Shown in pieces: positions 16,258-29,509 of a stretch of DNA of 64,000 bases. The DNA is from Clostridium swellfunianum. Its GTDB lineage: Bacteria > Bacillota > Clostridia > Clostridiales > Clostridiaceae. Every line of letters begins with the position of its first letter. Within the stretch, counting starts at the first letter, position 1. The DNA is taken from NCBI RefSeq assembly GCF_023656515.1, contig NZ_JAMOFV010000006.1:1089353-1153352 (forward strand), in the 5' to 3' direction. The notes under the pieces were generated by a model, which had not been told where the DNA came from, made no database searches, and saw nothing but the letters and a program-made list of their open reading frames with translations. A program made the position numbers and the translations under genes.

Positions 16258-16296
16258 AGATCTTCAATACAGACTAGGTATTGAAGGTCTTTTTAT
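16258..16296 (+). terminator. Second terminator upstream of the DUF1846 gene
   Basis: A 13-bp stem (16258-16270 with 16278-16290, one G-T pair) and a 7-base loop are followed by TTTTTATTTATTTT. No gene lies between this and the previous terminator, so either a small RNA ends here or it is a backup terminator. Confidence 0.8.
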
Positions 16297-16419
16297 TTAT
16301 TTTAAACATTAATGTTTTACTTTGCTATTAGTTTGTGGCATAATAAAAAGGTTGAAGAATTATGTGGTTTTATGTAGTTTTATAAAATAGATTTTATAGC
16401 TTACGAAGGAGTGGAACAT

Positions 16420-17928
16420 ATGAAAAAAGGCTTTGATCATGAGAAGTATCTAGAGGAACAATCCAAGTTTATATTAGAAAGAGTTAACAACTACGATAAG
16501 CTTTATATAGAGTTCGGGGGAAAGCTATTATTTGATCTTCATGCAAAAAGAGTTTTACCTGGTTTTGATGAAAATGCGAAGATAAAGGTCCTTCATCAGC
16601 TAAAGGATAAGCTTGAAGTAGTTATATGTGTATATGCTGGTGATATTGAAAGAAACAAAATAAGAGGTGACTTTGGCATCACTTATGATATGGATGTTTT
16701 AAGACTTATAGATGATTTAAGAAGCTATGACCTTGATGTAAACAGTGTTGTTATAACAAGATATGATGGTCAGCCAGCTGCAACAATATTTATTAATAAG
16801 CTTGAAAGAAGAGGAATAAAGGTTTATAAGCATAAGTCTATTCCTGGATATCCTATGGACGTTGATACTATAGTAAGTGACGAGGGTTATGGTTCAAATC
16901 CATATATTGAAACAACAAAGCCAATAGTTGTAGTGACTGCGCCAGGGCCTGGAAGTGGAAAGCTAGCTACTTGTTTAAGCCAGCTATATCATGAGAACAA
17001 AAGAGGAATTGCTGCAGGTTACTCAAAATATGAAACTTTCCCTGTGTGGAATGTTCCTCTAAAGCATCCTTTAAATATAGCTTATGAAGCTGCTACGGTA
17101 GATTTAAAGGATGTTAACATGATAGATTCCTTCCACTTTGATGCTTATAATGAGGTATCTGTAAACTATAATCGTGATATAGAGACCTTCCCTGTTTTAA
17201 AGAGAATTATTGAAAAGATTACAGGAAAAGAATCTGTTTATAAATCCCCAACAGATATGGGAGTTAACAGAGTAGGTTTTGGTATTGTTGATGATGAGAT
17301 AATTAAAGAAGCTTCAAAACAAGAAATAATTAGAAGATACTTCAAGGTGGGCTGTGAATATAAGAAAGGTTATGTTGATAAGGAAACCTATCAGAGAATA
17401 AAGCTTATTTTAGATGAGTTAAAATTAAAGCAAGAAGATAGAAGAGTTGTTATGCCTGCTAGGGAACGTTCAGCAGAGTTAAAGAAGGCTTGTGGCAGCA
17501 ACGACCCTTGTCCTGTAGTAGCCTTAGAGCTTCATGATGGAACAATTCTAACAGGAAAAAGCTCAGAAGTAATGGATGCAACTGCTGCTGTAGTTATAAA
17601 TGCAGTTAAGTACTTGGCAAATATAGCAGACGACATGCATTTAATTTCTCCTGTTATACTTGGACCAATTAGTAACTTAAAATCTAAAGACTTAGGAAGC
17701 AGAAATACTGCATTAAGCTGCGAAGAGGTATTAATTGCGCTAAGCATATGTGCTGCAACAAATCCAATGGCAGAAGCAGCACTAGGAAAACTTTCTCTTT
17801 TAAAGAGCTGTCAGGCTCACTCAACTACTATACTTAGCAGACACGATGAAGAAACCTTTAGAAAATTGGATATTGATATAACTAGCGATCCGGAATATCC
17901 TTCTGAAAATCTTTACTATAGCAATTAA
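16420..17928 (+). CDS. DUF1846 family protein
   Basis: 502 residues from the ATG at 16420, preceded by GAAGGAG. The frame is open to a GTG at 16411. Length and text ([20 protein letters not shown], then [21 protein letters not shown] with a P-loop-like GPGSGK) match the DUF1846 family of Firmicutes, whose structure is known but whose substrate is not settled. The GK motif and the conserved [12 protein letters not shown] segment suggest nucleotide or cofactor binding. It is a single gene between two terminators. Confidence 0.88.
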   Translation: MKKGFDHEKYLEEQSKFILERVNNYDKLYIEFGGKLLFDLHAKRVLPGFDENAKIKVLHQLKDKLEVVICVYAGDIERNKIRGDFGITYDMDVLRLIDDLRSYDLDVNSVVITRYDGQPAATIFINKLERRGIKVYKHKSIPGYPMDVDTIVSDEGYGSNPYIETTKPIVVVTAPGPGSGKLATCLSQLYHENKRGIAAGYSKYETFPVWNVPLKHPLNIAYEAATVDLKDVNMIDSFHFDAYNEVSVNYNRDIETFPVLKRIIEKITGKESVYKSPTDMGVNRVGFGIVDDEIIKEASKQEIIRRYFKVGCEYKKGYVDKETYQRIKLILDELKLKQEDRRVVMPARERSAELKKACGSNDPCPVVALELHDGTILTGKSSEVMDATAAVVINAVKYLANIADDMHLISPVILGPISNLKSKDLGSRNTALSCEEVLIALSICAATNPMAEAALGKLSLLKSCQAHSTTILSRHDEETFRKLDIDITSDPEYPSENLYYSN

Positions 17929-17938
17929 TATAAATTAA

Positions 17939-17997
17939 AAGCGTTAAATGTATGAAAAGCCAAAGTGCTGTGCATATATTTAACGCTTAAATTTTTT
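17939..17997 (+). terminator. Terminator after the DUF1846 gene
   Basis: A 16-bp stem (17939-17954 with 17973-17988, one G-T pair) is followed by AAATTTTTTT. Confidence 0.85.
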
Positions 17998-18030
17998 TAT
18001 AAATTTGATAAAATTTTAGTAAAATAACTA

Positions 18031-18059
18031 TTGAAAAAATTAATAAAATTCAGTAAAAT
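18031..18059 (+). promoter_or_regulatory. Promoter of the beta-galactosidase operon
   Basis: TTGAAA (18031-18036), a 17-base spacer and TAAAAT (18054-18059). Near-identical stretches ATAAAATTTTAGTAAAATA (18008) and ATAAAATTCAGTAAAATA (18043) form a direct repeat, the second overlapping the -10 box. Confidence 0.6.
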
Positions 18060-18080
18060 ATAAATAAGTAAATAATGTAA

Positions 18081-21221
<3,141 letters not shown>

Positions 21222-21248
21222 GATAAACCGTTTGTTAATTTGTTTATT

Positions 21249-21271
21249 TGCATCATAAAACCAATGATGCA
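21249..21271 (+). promoter_or_regulatory. Intercistronic hairpin between lacZ and the binding-protein gene
   Basis: TGCATCAT (21249-21256) pairs with ATGATGCA (21264-21271) around a 7-base loop, with no T-run. It could protect the downstream mRNA. Confidence 0.4.
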
Positions 21272-21306
21272 TTAAAATATTAATTTTATTAAAAGGGGGA
21301 CTATTA

Positions 21307-22872
21307 ATGAAAACCAGACGAATGCTATCGCTTACTCTTGGTGCTTTGTTAACTATGACTGCTGTTGTGGGGTGTAACAAAACTAAACCAACCCAAGGTG
21401 AAAATGAACCCGGTAAAGGTGAAAAGAAAAATATATCAATAAAGTATTGGGTTCCATTTACTCCTAATCAACTTATAAAAAGCTTGAATGAAAGTGAAAT
21501 GTATAAAGAGCTGGAAAAGAGAACTGGAGTACATGTGGATTTTATACATCCAGCTGAAGGGCAAGAACTTGAGCAGTTTAATATCCTTGTAAATTCAAAG
21601 GAGCTTCCAGATGTTATACAGACTTATGCTGGGGAGTATAAAGGCGGTATAGATAAGGCTATAGAAGATGGCGTTTATTTAAGGTTAAATGAGCTTATAG
21701 ATAAATATGCTCCAAATTATAAAAAGCTTTTAGAGAATGACCCGGAATTAGCAAGACAAGTAACTACAGACAAAGGAAATATATATACTTTTCCTATAGT
21801 TCGTGAAGATAAAGATGAACCAGCATGGTGGGGGCCGGTTGTTCGTAAGGATTGGCTTGATGAACTAGGCTTGAAGGAGCCTGCAACCATAGATGAATGG
21901 TATAACGTGCTAAAGCAATTTAAAGAAAAGAAAAATGCTCAAGCACCTTTAATAATAAGCAAAAAGGGAATAGACCCTTATGGAACTATAGTAAGTGCCT
22001 TTGATATTGGACCTTATTTTTACAAGAAAAACAATGTGGTGAAATATGGACCTATGGAAGCAAACTTCAAGGAATACCTTACAACAATGAATAAGTGGTA
22101 TAACGAAGGACTAATTGATAAAGATTTTGCAACCCGTGATAAAAAGAGTAGAGAATCTGTAATAACTTCAGGAAAAGCTGGTGCATTCTTAACAGAATAC
22201 GCACTTGTGGATCAATATGCAGCTGCTATAAAAGGAACAGATCCTAAGGCTGTATTTGCACCTACAGTACAACCTTCTTTAAAGCCAGGTGAAAATGTAA
22301 ATTATAGAGTAGTAAATGATGCAAATGGTGGTTACGAGGCGGTTATAACAACAGCCTGCAAAAATCCAGAAGAAGTTGTTAAGTGGTTTGATTATGCTTA
22401 TGGCAAAGAAGGTTATATGCTGTTTAACTATGGAATTGAAGGCACAAGCTATACTATGGTCGATGGAAAGCCAAAATTCACAGATATAATGACTAAAAAT
22501 CCTGATGGTCTTGATTTCTGGGCAGTATGTAATAAATACAAGCTGGAGGTTGGACCATACCTAAGAGACTACAAAGCTGTTCCTGAGTTTACAAGCTTTG
22601 ATAAGGATGCTATGAATAAGTGGACTAAGGCTGGAGCTGATTATGTAATTCCTCCTGTAACACTTACTCCTGAAGAAAATGAAAGGTATTCTGAAATTAT
22701 GGGAGATATAGATACTTATAGAGACGAAATGGTATTAAAATTTATAACCGGAAAAGAGCCAATCAGCAAGTTTGACAGCTACGTAGAGCAGCTTAAGAAG
22801 ATGAAAATTGAAGAAGCAATTAAAATTTATCAAGCAGCTCTTGGAAGATACAATAACAGAAAAGTGAAGTAG
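21307..22872 (+). CDS. Sugar ABC transporter substrate-binding lipoprotein (LplA-like)
   Basis: 521 residues with a lipoprotein signal: MKTRRMLSLTL, hydrophobic core, then VVGC with the lipidated cysteine near residue 23, followed by a charged, low-complexity linker. The length and text (WWGPVVRKDWLDELGLKEP, later GKEGYMLFNYGIEG) match the large LplA-type family 1 binding proteins that import oligosaccharides. AAGGGGG precedes the ATG. Two permease genes follow and no ATPase is encoded, as usual for systems that share an MsmX-type ATPase. Confidence 0.88.
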   Translation: MKTRRMLSLTLGALLTMTAVVGCNKTKPTQGENEPGKGEKKNISIKYWVPFTPNQLIKSLNESEMYKELEKRTGVHVDFIHPAEGQELEQFNILVNSKELPDVIQTYAGEYKGGIDKAIEDGVYLRLNELIDKYAPNYKKLLENDPELARQVTTDKGNIYTFPIVREDKDEPAWWGPVVRKDWLDELGLKEPATIDEWYNVLKQFKEKKNAQAPLIISKKGIDPYGTIVSAFDIGPYFYKKNNVVKYGPMEANFKEYLTTMNKWYNEGLIDKDFATRDKKSRESVITSGKAGAFLTEYALVDQYAAAIKGTDPKAVFAPTVQPSLKPGENVNYRVVNDANGGYEAVITTACKNPEEVVKWFDYAYGKEGYMLFNYGIEGTSYTMVDGKPKFTDIMTKNPDGLDFWAVCNKYKLEVGPYLRDYKAVPEFTSFDKDAMNKWTKAGADYVIPPVTLTPEENERYSEIMGDIDTYRDEMVLKFITGKEPISKFDSYVEQLKKMKIEEAIKIYQAALGRYNNRKVK

Positions 22873-22882
22873 GGGTAATAAA

Positions 22883-22911
22883 TTCTGAAGAAGGCGTTGC
22901 CTTCTTCAGAA
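22883..22911 (+). promoter_or_regulatory. Intercistronic hairpin between binding protein and permease genes
   Basis: A perfect 13-bp stem (22883-22895 with 22899-22911) closes a 3-base loop without a following T-run. The position matches that of the oppA-oppB hairpin, between binding protein and permease. Confidence 0.6.
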
Positions 22912-22951
22912 CTAATCTGTTAGAAGACTAATAGTTAGGGGGAGCAGCATT

Positions 22952-23908
22952 GTGGCAGAATTAAAGACTAATAGGAAAACTATTAATAGAAAAAATACCA
23001 GTATTTGGAATAAGGTTCACAAGGATTTTAGGCTTAATAAGTATGTATATATGATGGCGATACCGATGATATTGTATTTTATACTATTTCACTATATCCC
23101 TATGTATGGCGTTACCATAGCCTTTAAAAGTTTTAATACTAGGCTTGGCATACTTCATAGTCCATGGGTAGGCTTTAAACATTTTAAATCATTTTTCGAT
23201 AGTATGTATTTTGCTAGAACAGTTAAAAATACAGCTTTAATCAGCTTTTATTCACTTATGAGTGGATTCCCTGCAGCTGTTATTTTAGCACTTTTGCTAA
23301 ACGAAATAAGGCTTGATAAGTTTAAGAGATGTGTTCAAACAGTTACCTATTTACCACACTTTATATCTTTAGTTGTAATATGTGGTATGATAATAGATTT
23401 TACATCAACAGATGGATTAATTAATTCAATACTTGTAGGTTTTGGGGTGGAGCCTGTTAATTGGCTTACAAAGCCTGAATGGTTTAGAACAATATATATT
23501 GGTTCTGGTGTTTGGCAGAGCATAGGCTGGGATAGCATTATTTACTTAGCTGCACTAGCCGGAATTGATCCAACCTTATATGAAGCTGCTACAGTAGACG
23601 GAGCTGGAAGATGGAAGCAGCTTTTGCACGTTACTCTACCTGGTATAGCTCCTACAATTGTAGTAATGCTGATACTTAATATAGGCGGGCTTATGAGTGT
23701 TGGTTCAGAGAAAATTATTCTATTGTACAACCCTATGACCTGGGAAACCTCAGACGTAATATCCAGCTATGTTTACAGAAAGGGACTTATTGGAGCAGAT
23801 TACAGCTTTAGTACTGCTGTAGGTCTTCTTGAATCTCTGATAGGTTTTGTGCTTTTAATCTTGGCTAATAAGTTCAGTAAAAAGATTTCTGAAACAAGTT
23901 TATGGTGA
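22952..23908 (+). CDS. Sugar ABC transporter permease (LplB-like)
   Basis: 318 residues with six membrane helices. It starts with GTG after AGGGGGAG. The motif EAATVDGAGRWKQLLHVTLPGI is the EAA loop of CUT1 sugar permeases, and YGVTIAFKSFN in the first loop is typical of the LplB subgroup. It forms the channel with the permease encoded 13 bases downstream. Confidence 0.9.
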   Translation: MAELKTNRKTINRKNTSIWNKVHKDFRLNKYVYMMAIPMILYFILFHYIPMYGVTIAFKSFNTRLGILHSPWVGFKHFKSFFDSMYFARTVKNTALISFYSLMSGFPAAVILALLLNEIRLDKFKRCVQTVTYLPHFISLVVICGMIIDFTSTDGLINSILVGFGVEPVNWLTKPEWFRTIYIGSGVWQSIGWDSIIYLAALAGIDPTLYEAATVDGAGRWKQLLHVTLPGIAPTIVVMLILNIGGLMSVGSEKIILLYNPMTWETSDVISSYVYRKGLIGADYSFSTAVGLLESLIGFVLLILANKFSKKISETSLW

Positions 23909-23921
23909 GGTGAGTTAAGGT

Positions 23922-24815
23922 ATGATTATTAAAAGAAGTGCCGGAGAGAAAGTCTTTGATATATTCAATGTTTTATTTATGGTTATATTAATGATTGCCT
24001 GTGCTTATCCGCTTTTATATGTATTGTTTGCTTCTCTAAGTGATCCTTATAGGCTTATGCAGCATAGGGGAATTCTTCTGAAACCTTTAGGATTTACACT
24101 CAGCGGATACGCACTAGTATTTAAAAATCCAAGTATTATAACAGGTTTTTTAAATACATTATTTTATGTTGTAGTTGGTGTAAGCATAAACTTATTATTA
24201 ACCTGCATGTCTGCTTATGTTTTATCTAGAAAAAACCTACTTTTTGGAAAGCCTTTAATGCTTATGGTAACTATAACAATGTTTTTTAGCGGTGGGCTTA
24301 TTCCTTTCTTTCTACAGGTACAAAGACTTGGACTTATAGACAGTAGATTGGCAATTATACTTCCATCAGCTTTATCTGTATGGAATCTTATTGTAATGAG
24401 GACTGCCTTTAGAAGCATACCAGAAAGTCTTATAGAGTCAGCGAAGATAGATGGAGCTAATGACTTTACAATATTATTTAGGATAGTAATCCCGGTATCA
24501 AAGGCTACTTTGGCAGTTATTGCTTTATTTTACGCTGTTGGACAGTGGAACTCCTGGTTTAACGCAATGATTTTTTTAAGGGATAGAAGTAAATATCCTC
24601 TGCAGCTTATACTAAGAGAAATTTTAATTTCTAATGAAACAAGAGAAATGATGAATCTTCCTAAGGGTTCAGCACAATTTATTAAAGCAGATGCTTATAA
24701 AACTTTAATAAAATATAGTACTGTAATTGTTTCTACAATTCCTATATTATGTGCTTATCCGTTTTTACAAAAGTATTTTGTTAAGGGTGTTATGATAGGC
24801 TCTATTAAAGAATAG
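23922..24815 (+). CDS. Sugar ABC transporter permease (LplC-like)
   Basis: 297 residues with six helices. The EAA-type loop is ESAKIDGANDFTILFRIVIPVS, followed by FYAVGQWNSWFNAMIFLRD and YPLQLILREIL, both typical of LplC/YtcP permeases. It ends with KYFVKGVMIGSIKE, the usual C-terminus of CUT1 permeases. No ATPase gene follows in the operon. Confidence 0.9.
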   Translation: MIIKRSAGEKVFDIFNVLFMVILMIACAYPLLYVLFASLSDPYRLMQHRGILLKPLGFTLSGYALVFKNPSIITGFLNTLFYVVVGVSINLLLTCMSAYVLSRKNLLFGKPLMLMVTITMFFSGGLIPFFLQVQRLGLIDSRLAIILPSALSVWNLIVMRTAFRSIPESLIESAKIDGANDFTILFRIVIPVSKATLAVIALFYAVGQWNSWFNAMIFLRDRSKYPLQLILREILISNETREMMNLPKGSAQFIKADAYKTLIKYSTVIVSTIPILCAYPFLQKYFVKGVMIGSIKE

Positions 24816-25104
24816 GAAGAGTAAGGCTACTATAAGTTTTAAAAGAATATTGGATAATGCTGAAGATATTAAGTCGCAGAAATGATATTTGGTAAAACTA
24901 TATTCCTTGAAATGAAAAAGGAGTCCAATGTATAAACTTTAGCTAATCAGCAGTAAGAATCTATTTGCTCGGTATAAAATATTTACAAAAAACAATAGCA
25001 AATAGCATTATTTCGATTAATTGTGTATTATATACTTATGGCTGATAAAAAAGGTTGCTGCAATTTAAAAAGCATTATAAGTCATTAGGAGGGTTTTATT
25101 ATAA
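24816..25104. other. Gap before the LacI regulator gene
   Basis: These 289 bases contain no supported gene. CTATTTGCT (24961-24969) and AGCAAATAG (24997-25005) are perfect complements around 27 bases. A promoter for the regulator probably lies between 24980 and 25040, but no consensus pair is convincing. Confidence 0.35.
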
Positions 25105-26106
<1,002 letters not shown>

Positions 26107-26121
26107 ATAGAGGTTTTATAA

Positions 26122-26179
26122 AGTTTAAAGTAAGAAGCTAAGTTGATAGAAATATCAACTTAGCTTCTTACTTTAAACT
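26122..26179. terminator. 26-bp perfect hairpin after the LacI gene
   Basis: Positions 26122-26147 are perfectly complementary to 26154-26179 with a 6-base loop. This is much longer than usual terminator stems and has no T-run afterwards. It may be a terminator acting without a good U-tract, or an RNase III-type processing site. Confidence 0.55.
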
Positions 26180-26194
26180 GGAAATTAATTAGTG

Positions 26195-26235
26195 TTGACA
26201 AATATTTTTATAAAACATATAATGAACGTAGTTCA
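26195..26235 (+). promoter_or_regulatory. SigmaA promoter with overlapping operator TGAAC-N3-GTTCA
   Basis: TTGACA (26195-26200), a 17-base spacer and TATAAT (26218-26223). The palindrome TGAACGTAGTTCA (26223-26235) starts at the last T of the -10 box. Geometry and half-sites are identical to the leftward promoter at 6995-7035. Confidence 0.82.
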
Positions 26236-26275
26236 TATAGAACTATTAATTATGAAATTTTAGGAGGATTTAATT

Positions 26276-26644
26276 ATGTTAATTTCTGCAATAATTACTA
26301 TAACTGCAGCACTTGTTTTTTATACTATCGGAGTATGGAGTGAAAAAATACAAGGTGAATTGAAGAAATGGCACTTAGGTATATTCTGGGCTGGCTTGGT
26401 ATTTGACACTGTAGGAACAACCATTATGAGTAAGATTGCAAGTGGAGGCTTCAAATTAAACTTCCATGGTATAACAGGTTTATTAGCAATTCTTTTGATG
26501 CTTTTCCATGCAGCATGGGCTACGGTGGTTTTAGTTAAAAATGATACAAAAGCTAAAAAGGACTTCCATAAGTTTAGTATTATTGTATGGCTTATCTGGC
26601 TAGTACCTTTTATATCTGGTGCAGTTTTCGGTATGTCAAGATAA
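26276..26644 (+). CDS. TIGR03987 family membrane protein
   Basis: 122 residues with four helices: helix 1 near the N-terminus, WHLGIFWAGLVFDTVGTTIM as helix 2, GITGLLAILLMLFHAAWATVVL as helix 3, and a C-terminal helix IVWLIWLVPFISGAVFG. Length and text match the small TIGR03987 proteins as I remember them; no function is established. AGGAGG precedes the ATG. It is a single gene under a strong promoter with an operator shared with the 6860-5309 operon. Confidence 0.75.
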   Translation: MLISAIITITAALVFYTIGVWSEKIQGELKKWHLGIFWAGLVFDTVGTTIMSKIASGGFKLNFHGITGLLAILLMLFHAAWATVVLVKNDTKAKKDFHKFSIIVWLIWLVPFISGAVFGMSR

Positions 26645-26658
26645 AAATAAATAAAGAA

Positions 26659-26706
26659 AAAATCTCCTAAATTACTGTATTAAGAGTAATTCAGGGGATT
26701 TTTGTT
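26659..26706 (+). terminator. Terminator after the TIGR03987 gene
   Basis: AATCTCCTAAATTACT (26671-26686) pairs with AGTAATTCAGGGGATT (26685-26700 region) with two imperfect pairs, followed by TTTTTGTTTT. Confidence 0.75.
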
Positions 26707-26757
26707 TTATATAATGCCAATTGAAATCTAGCTATGAAATCCTATATCCTCCTATGG

Positions 26758-27852
26758 TTAAAACAAGGGTGCTTTTGAATGAGGCGTTACATCCTTAAAA
26801 ATATAATTTCTAATATGTTCTTTGGTAGCTTCAATTCCTGGCCTTGGGACTAAATACCACACTCCTTTTATTATTTCTCCCTTACAGTAGCCATCTAGAG
26901 GAAAACGTTGCTGTTCCACATTAGTTATGCCTGTTGAAATTATCTGTGTTCCTAGCTTTAAAATGTCAGAATTGGATAAGCTTGTCTCAATTAATGGAAA
27001 AATTTCTGAAGCTAGAGAATGATATTTAACTACCCCGCTTGCTTGAGCTTTATTTATAAGCTGGGTTAAGACAATTCTTTGCCTTGAGGTTCTCTCAAAG
27101 TCTCCTCCGCCAATTTTTCTTATTCTGCAATAGGCCACTGCTTGAATTCCATTTAAATTTTGAGTTCCGGATTGTTTTATAAGTACTGGAGCTTTTTTCT
27201 GAAGGTTTGCAGCTTCTTCAACTCTAAAGTTTAGTTCCTTAAGCTCATTGGCTTTTATATCTACAGTTACACCTCCAAGTACATCTATGGCCTTTTCTAG
27301 AGTAAAAAAATCTACTGTTGCATAATCTCTTATATTAAGTCCAAAATTTTCGTTAAGAGTTCTTAAAGCAAGCTGTGGACCGCCAAAAGCATAGGCGTCA
27401 GATAGTTTGCTGCTTCCGTGTCCCTTTATACGGACATAAGTGTCTCTCATAATTGATGAAAGCTTAATCTTTTTATTTTGTGGATCTATGGTAGCGATTA
27501 TTATAGAGTCTGAATGAGGAACATCATATTTATCTCTGCCTGTGTCTATGCCGAAAAGCGCAATGCTTCGAATTTGGTTATTGATGCTTGTATCGTATTC
27601 GTTAAGTATGCTTTGTTGATTAATTATCTCGGGCTTTTGCTCTTTTGGATTTTCTTCAGTTACCCTAACAATTTTATCTTCGGGTTCCATATCAATAGAT
27701 TCAGGTTTTATGTTTATTCCTAGGTCTTCGTCAGTTTTTGATATTTTAACGTTTTTTATTTTGTTTATTTGACTATATGCATATATACCCGAGGATGTTG
27801 CAAAAGCTATAAACAATAACGCAGTAATAAATAATATCTTTTTTAGTTTCAT
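26758..27852 (-). CDS. LytR-CpsA-Psr (LCP) family cell wall polymer ligase
   Basis: 364 residues. One N-terminal membrane helix (residues about 5-27) anchors an extracellular domain. A linker rich in acidic residues and proline leads to the LCP domain, with GIDTGRD, HSDSIIIATIDPQNKKIKLSSIMRDT and GGVTVDI. The arginine/aspartate residues of these motifs bind pyrophosphoryl polyprenol lipids. LCP proteins transfer teichoic acids or polysaccharides from lipid carriers to peptidoglycan. It is leftward and stands alone between a terminator and the divergent decarboxylase operon. Confidence 0.9.
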   Translation of the reverse strand: MKLKKILFITALLFIAFATSSGIYAYSQINKIKNVKISKTDEDLGINIKPESIDMEPEDKIVRVTEENPKEQKPEIINQQSILNEYDTSINNQIRSIALFGIDTGRDKYDVPHSDSIIIATIDPQNKKIKLSSIMRDTYVRIKGHGSSKLSDAYAFGGPQLALRTLNENFGLNIRDYATVDFFTLEKAIDVLGGVTVDIKANELKELNFRVEEAANLQKKAPVLIKQSGTQNLNGIQAVAYCRIRKIGGGDFERTSRQRIVLTQLINKAQASGVVKYHSLASEIFPLIETSLSNSDILKLGTQIISTGITNVEQQRFPLDGYCKGEIIKGVWYLVPRPGIEATKEHIRNYIFKDVTPHSKAPLF

Positions 27853-28004
27853 TAGTTAATCACCCCATGATTATTTTGCGTATAAAAGTCTCTACTGATA
27901 CAAGGAATATTAATTGAAAATTATGGGAATTATGATATTATTTATATTAAGTATATTGTTAAAGTTTTAATAAATTAACGTGCCTTATATAAAGGAGGAT
28001 AAAT

Positions 28005-29495
28005 ATGAATAATATAGAGAACTTACTAAATATAAAAAAACAAAGTGAAAAAGGTGGTGGGGATTCGAAGATTGAGGCTCAACATAATTTAAGCAAGCTA
28101 ACTGCCAGAGAGAGGATTGGTGTTTTGCTTGATAGGGGAAGTTTTATAGAAACAGGTTCTTTAGTTGAAAAAAATGGTGGAGGGGTAATAACTGGATATG
28201 GAACTATTGATGGAAGGCTTGTATATGTCTTTAGTCAGGATTATACAGTAGAAGGTGGAAGCATAAACGAGGCTAATAGCAATAAAATAGTTAGAATAAT
28301 GAACATGGCTATTAAGATGGGCGCTCCTATAATTCAGATTTTTGACTCTGTAGGCGCTAGAATCGATAGTGGTATGGATGCTTTGGGGGCATACGGATGC
28401 ATCATTAGAAAGAATGCAGAGCTTTCGGGTGTCGTCCCACAGATAGCTGTTATAGCAGGAGCATGCACTGGTCTTGCAGCTGTAAGTGCAGCAATGAGTG
28501 ATTTTACAATAATGGTTGAAAAATCAGGAGAGCTTTATATAAGTTCACCAGAGAGATTAAGCAGCAAGGAAGTAAAGTATGTAGATTTAGATATGTATGG
28601 TGATGCTATAGGTACAAGTAAAAATGGAACTGCGCAACTTACTGCAAAGGATGATAAAGAAGCTTTAGAGGTAGTTAGAAGAATCATGTCCTACATACCT
28701 TTAAATAATCTTGAACTTTCACCAGTTTACAGCAGTGAGGTGTTAAGTGTTCCTGAAAGTCGGTTAGATGAAATTGCAAAAGAAGAAAATTATGATATAT
28801 ACGAAATTGTAAATTTATTAGGTGACAAGGATAGCCTTCTTGAGATAAATGGAAACTTTAGACCTGAGGTTTTGACAGGGTTAGTTAAAATAAATGGATT
28901 AACTGTTGGAGTTATGGCAAGTGATAAAATAGAGAATAATGAAGGTATTTGTATAAGGGCTTTAGATAAGCTTACTAAGTTTGTTAAGCTATGCAGCTGC
29001 TTTAATATTCCTATATTAAGCCTTGTAGATACTAAAGGCTTTATTGTTAGTCTTGATGAAGAAAAGAGAGGCTTAGCTTTAGCGGTTTCAAAGCTTATTT
29101 ATGCATTAGCGGAGTCTAAAGTGCCTAAATTGTCATTAATTATAGGAGAAGCATATGGAAGCGCTTATATAGTGCTTGCCAGCAAGGAAGCAGCATTTGA
29201 TGTTACTTTTGCATGGCCGGGTGCAAAAATTGCTGTAAGTGAACCAGAAGCGCTTATAATGGCACTTCACAAAGAAGAAATCTTGCAGGCTAATAATCCA
29301 AAAGCAATGGAAGCCGAGATAATTAAGAAATACAAAGCTCAAATAACAAATCCGTATATTGCAGCAGAAAAAGGATACATAGATGATATGATTCTTCCTT
29401 CTGAGTCTAGGATAAGAATATTTGGGGTACTAGACATGCTTCAGAGCAAAAGGGAGATTGGTTATCCTAAAAAGCATGGGAGTGTTTTAGTATAA
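28005..29495 (+). CDS. Acyl-CoA carboxyltransferase subunit (MmdA-like)
   Basis: 496 residues, the length of the carboxyltransferase alpha subunit of methylmalonyl-CoA decarboxylase and of propionyl-CoA carboxylase beta chains. LTARERIGVLLDRGSF near the N-terminus and the two crotonase-like halves, with FDSVGARIDSGMDALG and GEAYGSAYIVLASK, are diagnostic. It is in an operon with an OadG-like membrane subunit and a biotin carrier, which points to a Na+-pumping decarboxylase rather than an ATP-dependent carboxylase. The acyl-CoA is not certain. The conserved acidic start of the second half looks shortened (GNFRPEVLTG), and no beta (pump) subunit gene is present here. Confidence 0.8.
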   Translation: MNNIENLLNIKKQSEKGGGDSKIEAQHNLSKLTARERIGVLLDRGSFIETGSLVEKNGGGVITGYGTIDGRLVYVFSQDYTVEGGSINEANSNKIVRIMNMAIKMGAPIIQIFDSVGARIDSGMDALGAYGCIIRKNAELSGVVPQIAVIAGACTGLAAVSAAMSDFTIMVEKSGELYISSPERLSSKEVKYVDLDMYGDAIGTSKNGTAQLTAKDDKEALEVVRRIMSYIPLNNLELSPVYSSEVLSVPESRLDEIAKEENYDIYEIVNLLGDKDSLLEINGNFRPEVLTGLVKINGLTVGVMASDKIENNEGICIRALDKLTKFVKLCSCFNIPILSLVDTKGFIVSLDEEKRGLALAVSKLIYALAESKVPKLSLIIGEAYGSAYIVLASKEAAFDVTFAWPGAKIAVSEPEALIMALHKEEILQANNPKAMEAEIIKKYKAQITNPYIAAEKGYIDDMILPSESRIRIFGVLDMLQSKREIGYPKKHGSVLV

Positions 29496-29509
29496 AGGAG
29501 AGTGTTATT

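Larger units (their letters stand above)
15957..16419. other. Gap between agrD and the DUF1846 gene
   Basis: These 463 bases contain two terminators (16049-16071 and 16258-16290). Between them is AT-rich sequence with no gene I can support. A short unannotated RNA between about 16080 and 16295 would be compatible with the second terminator, but no promoter was identified. Confidence 0.4.
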
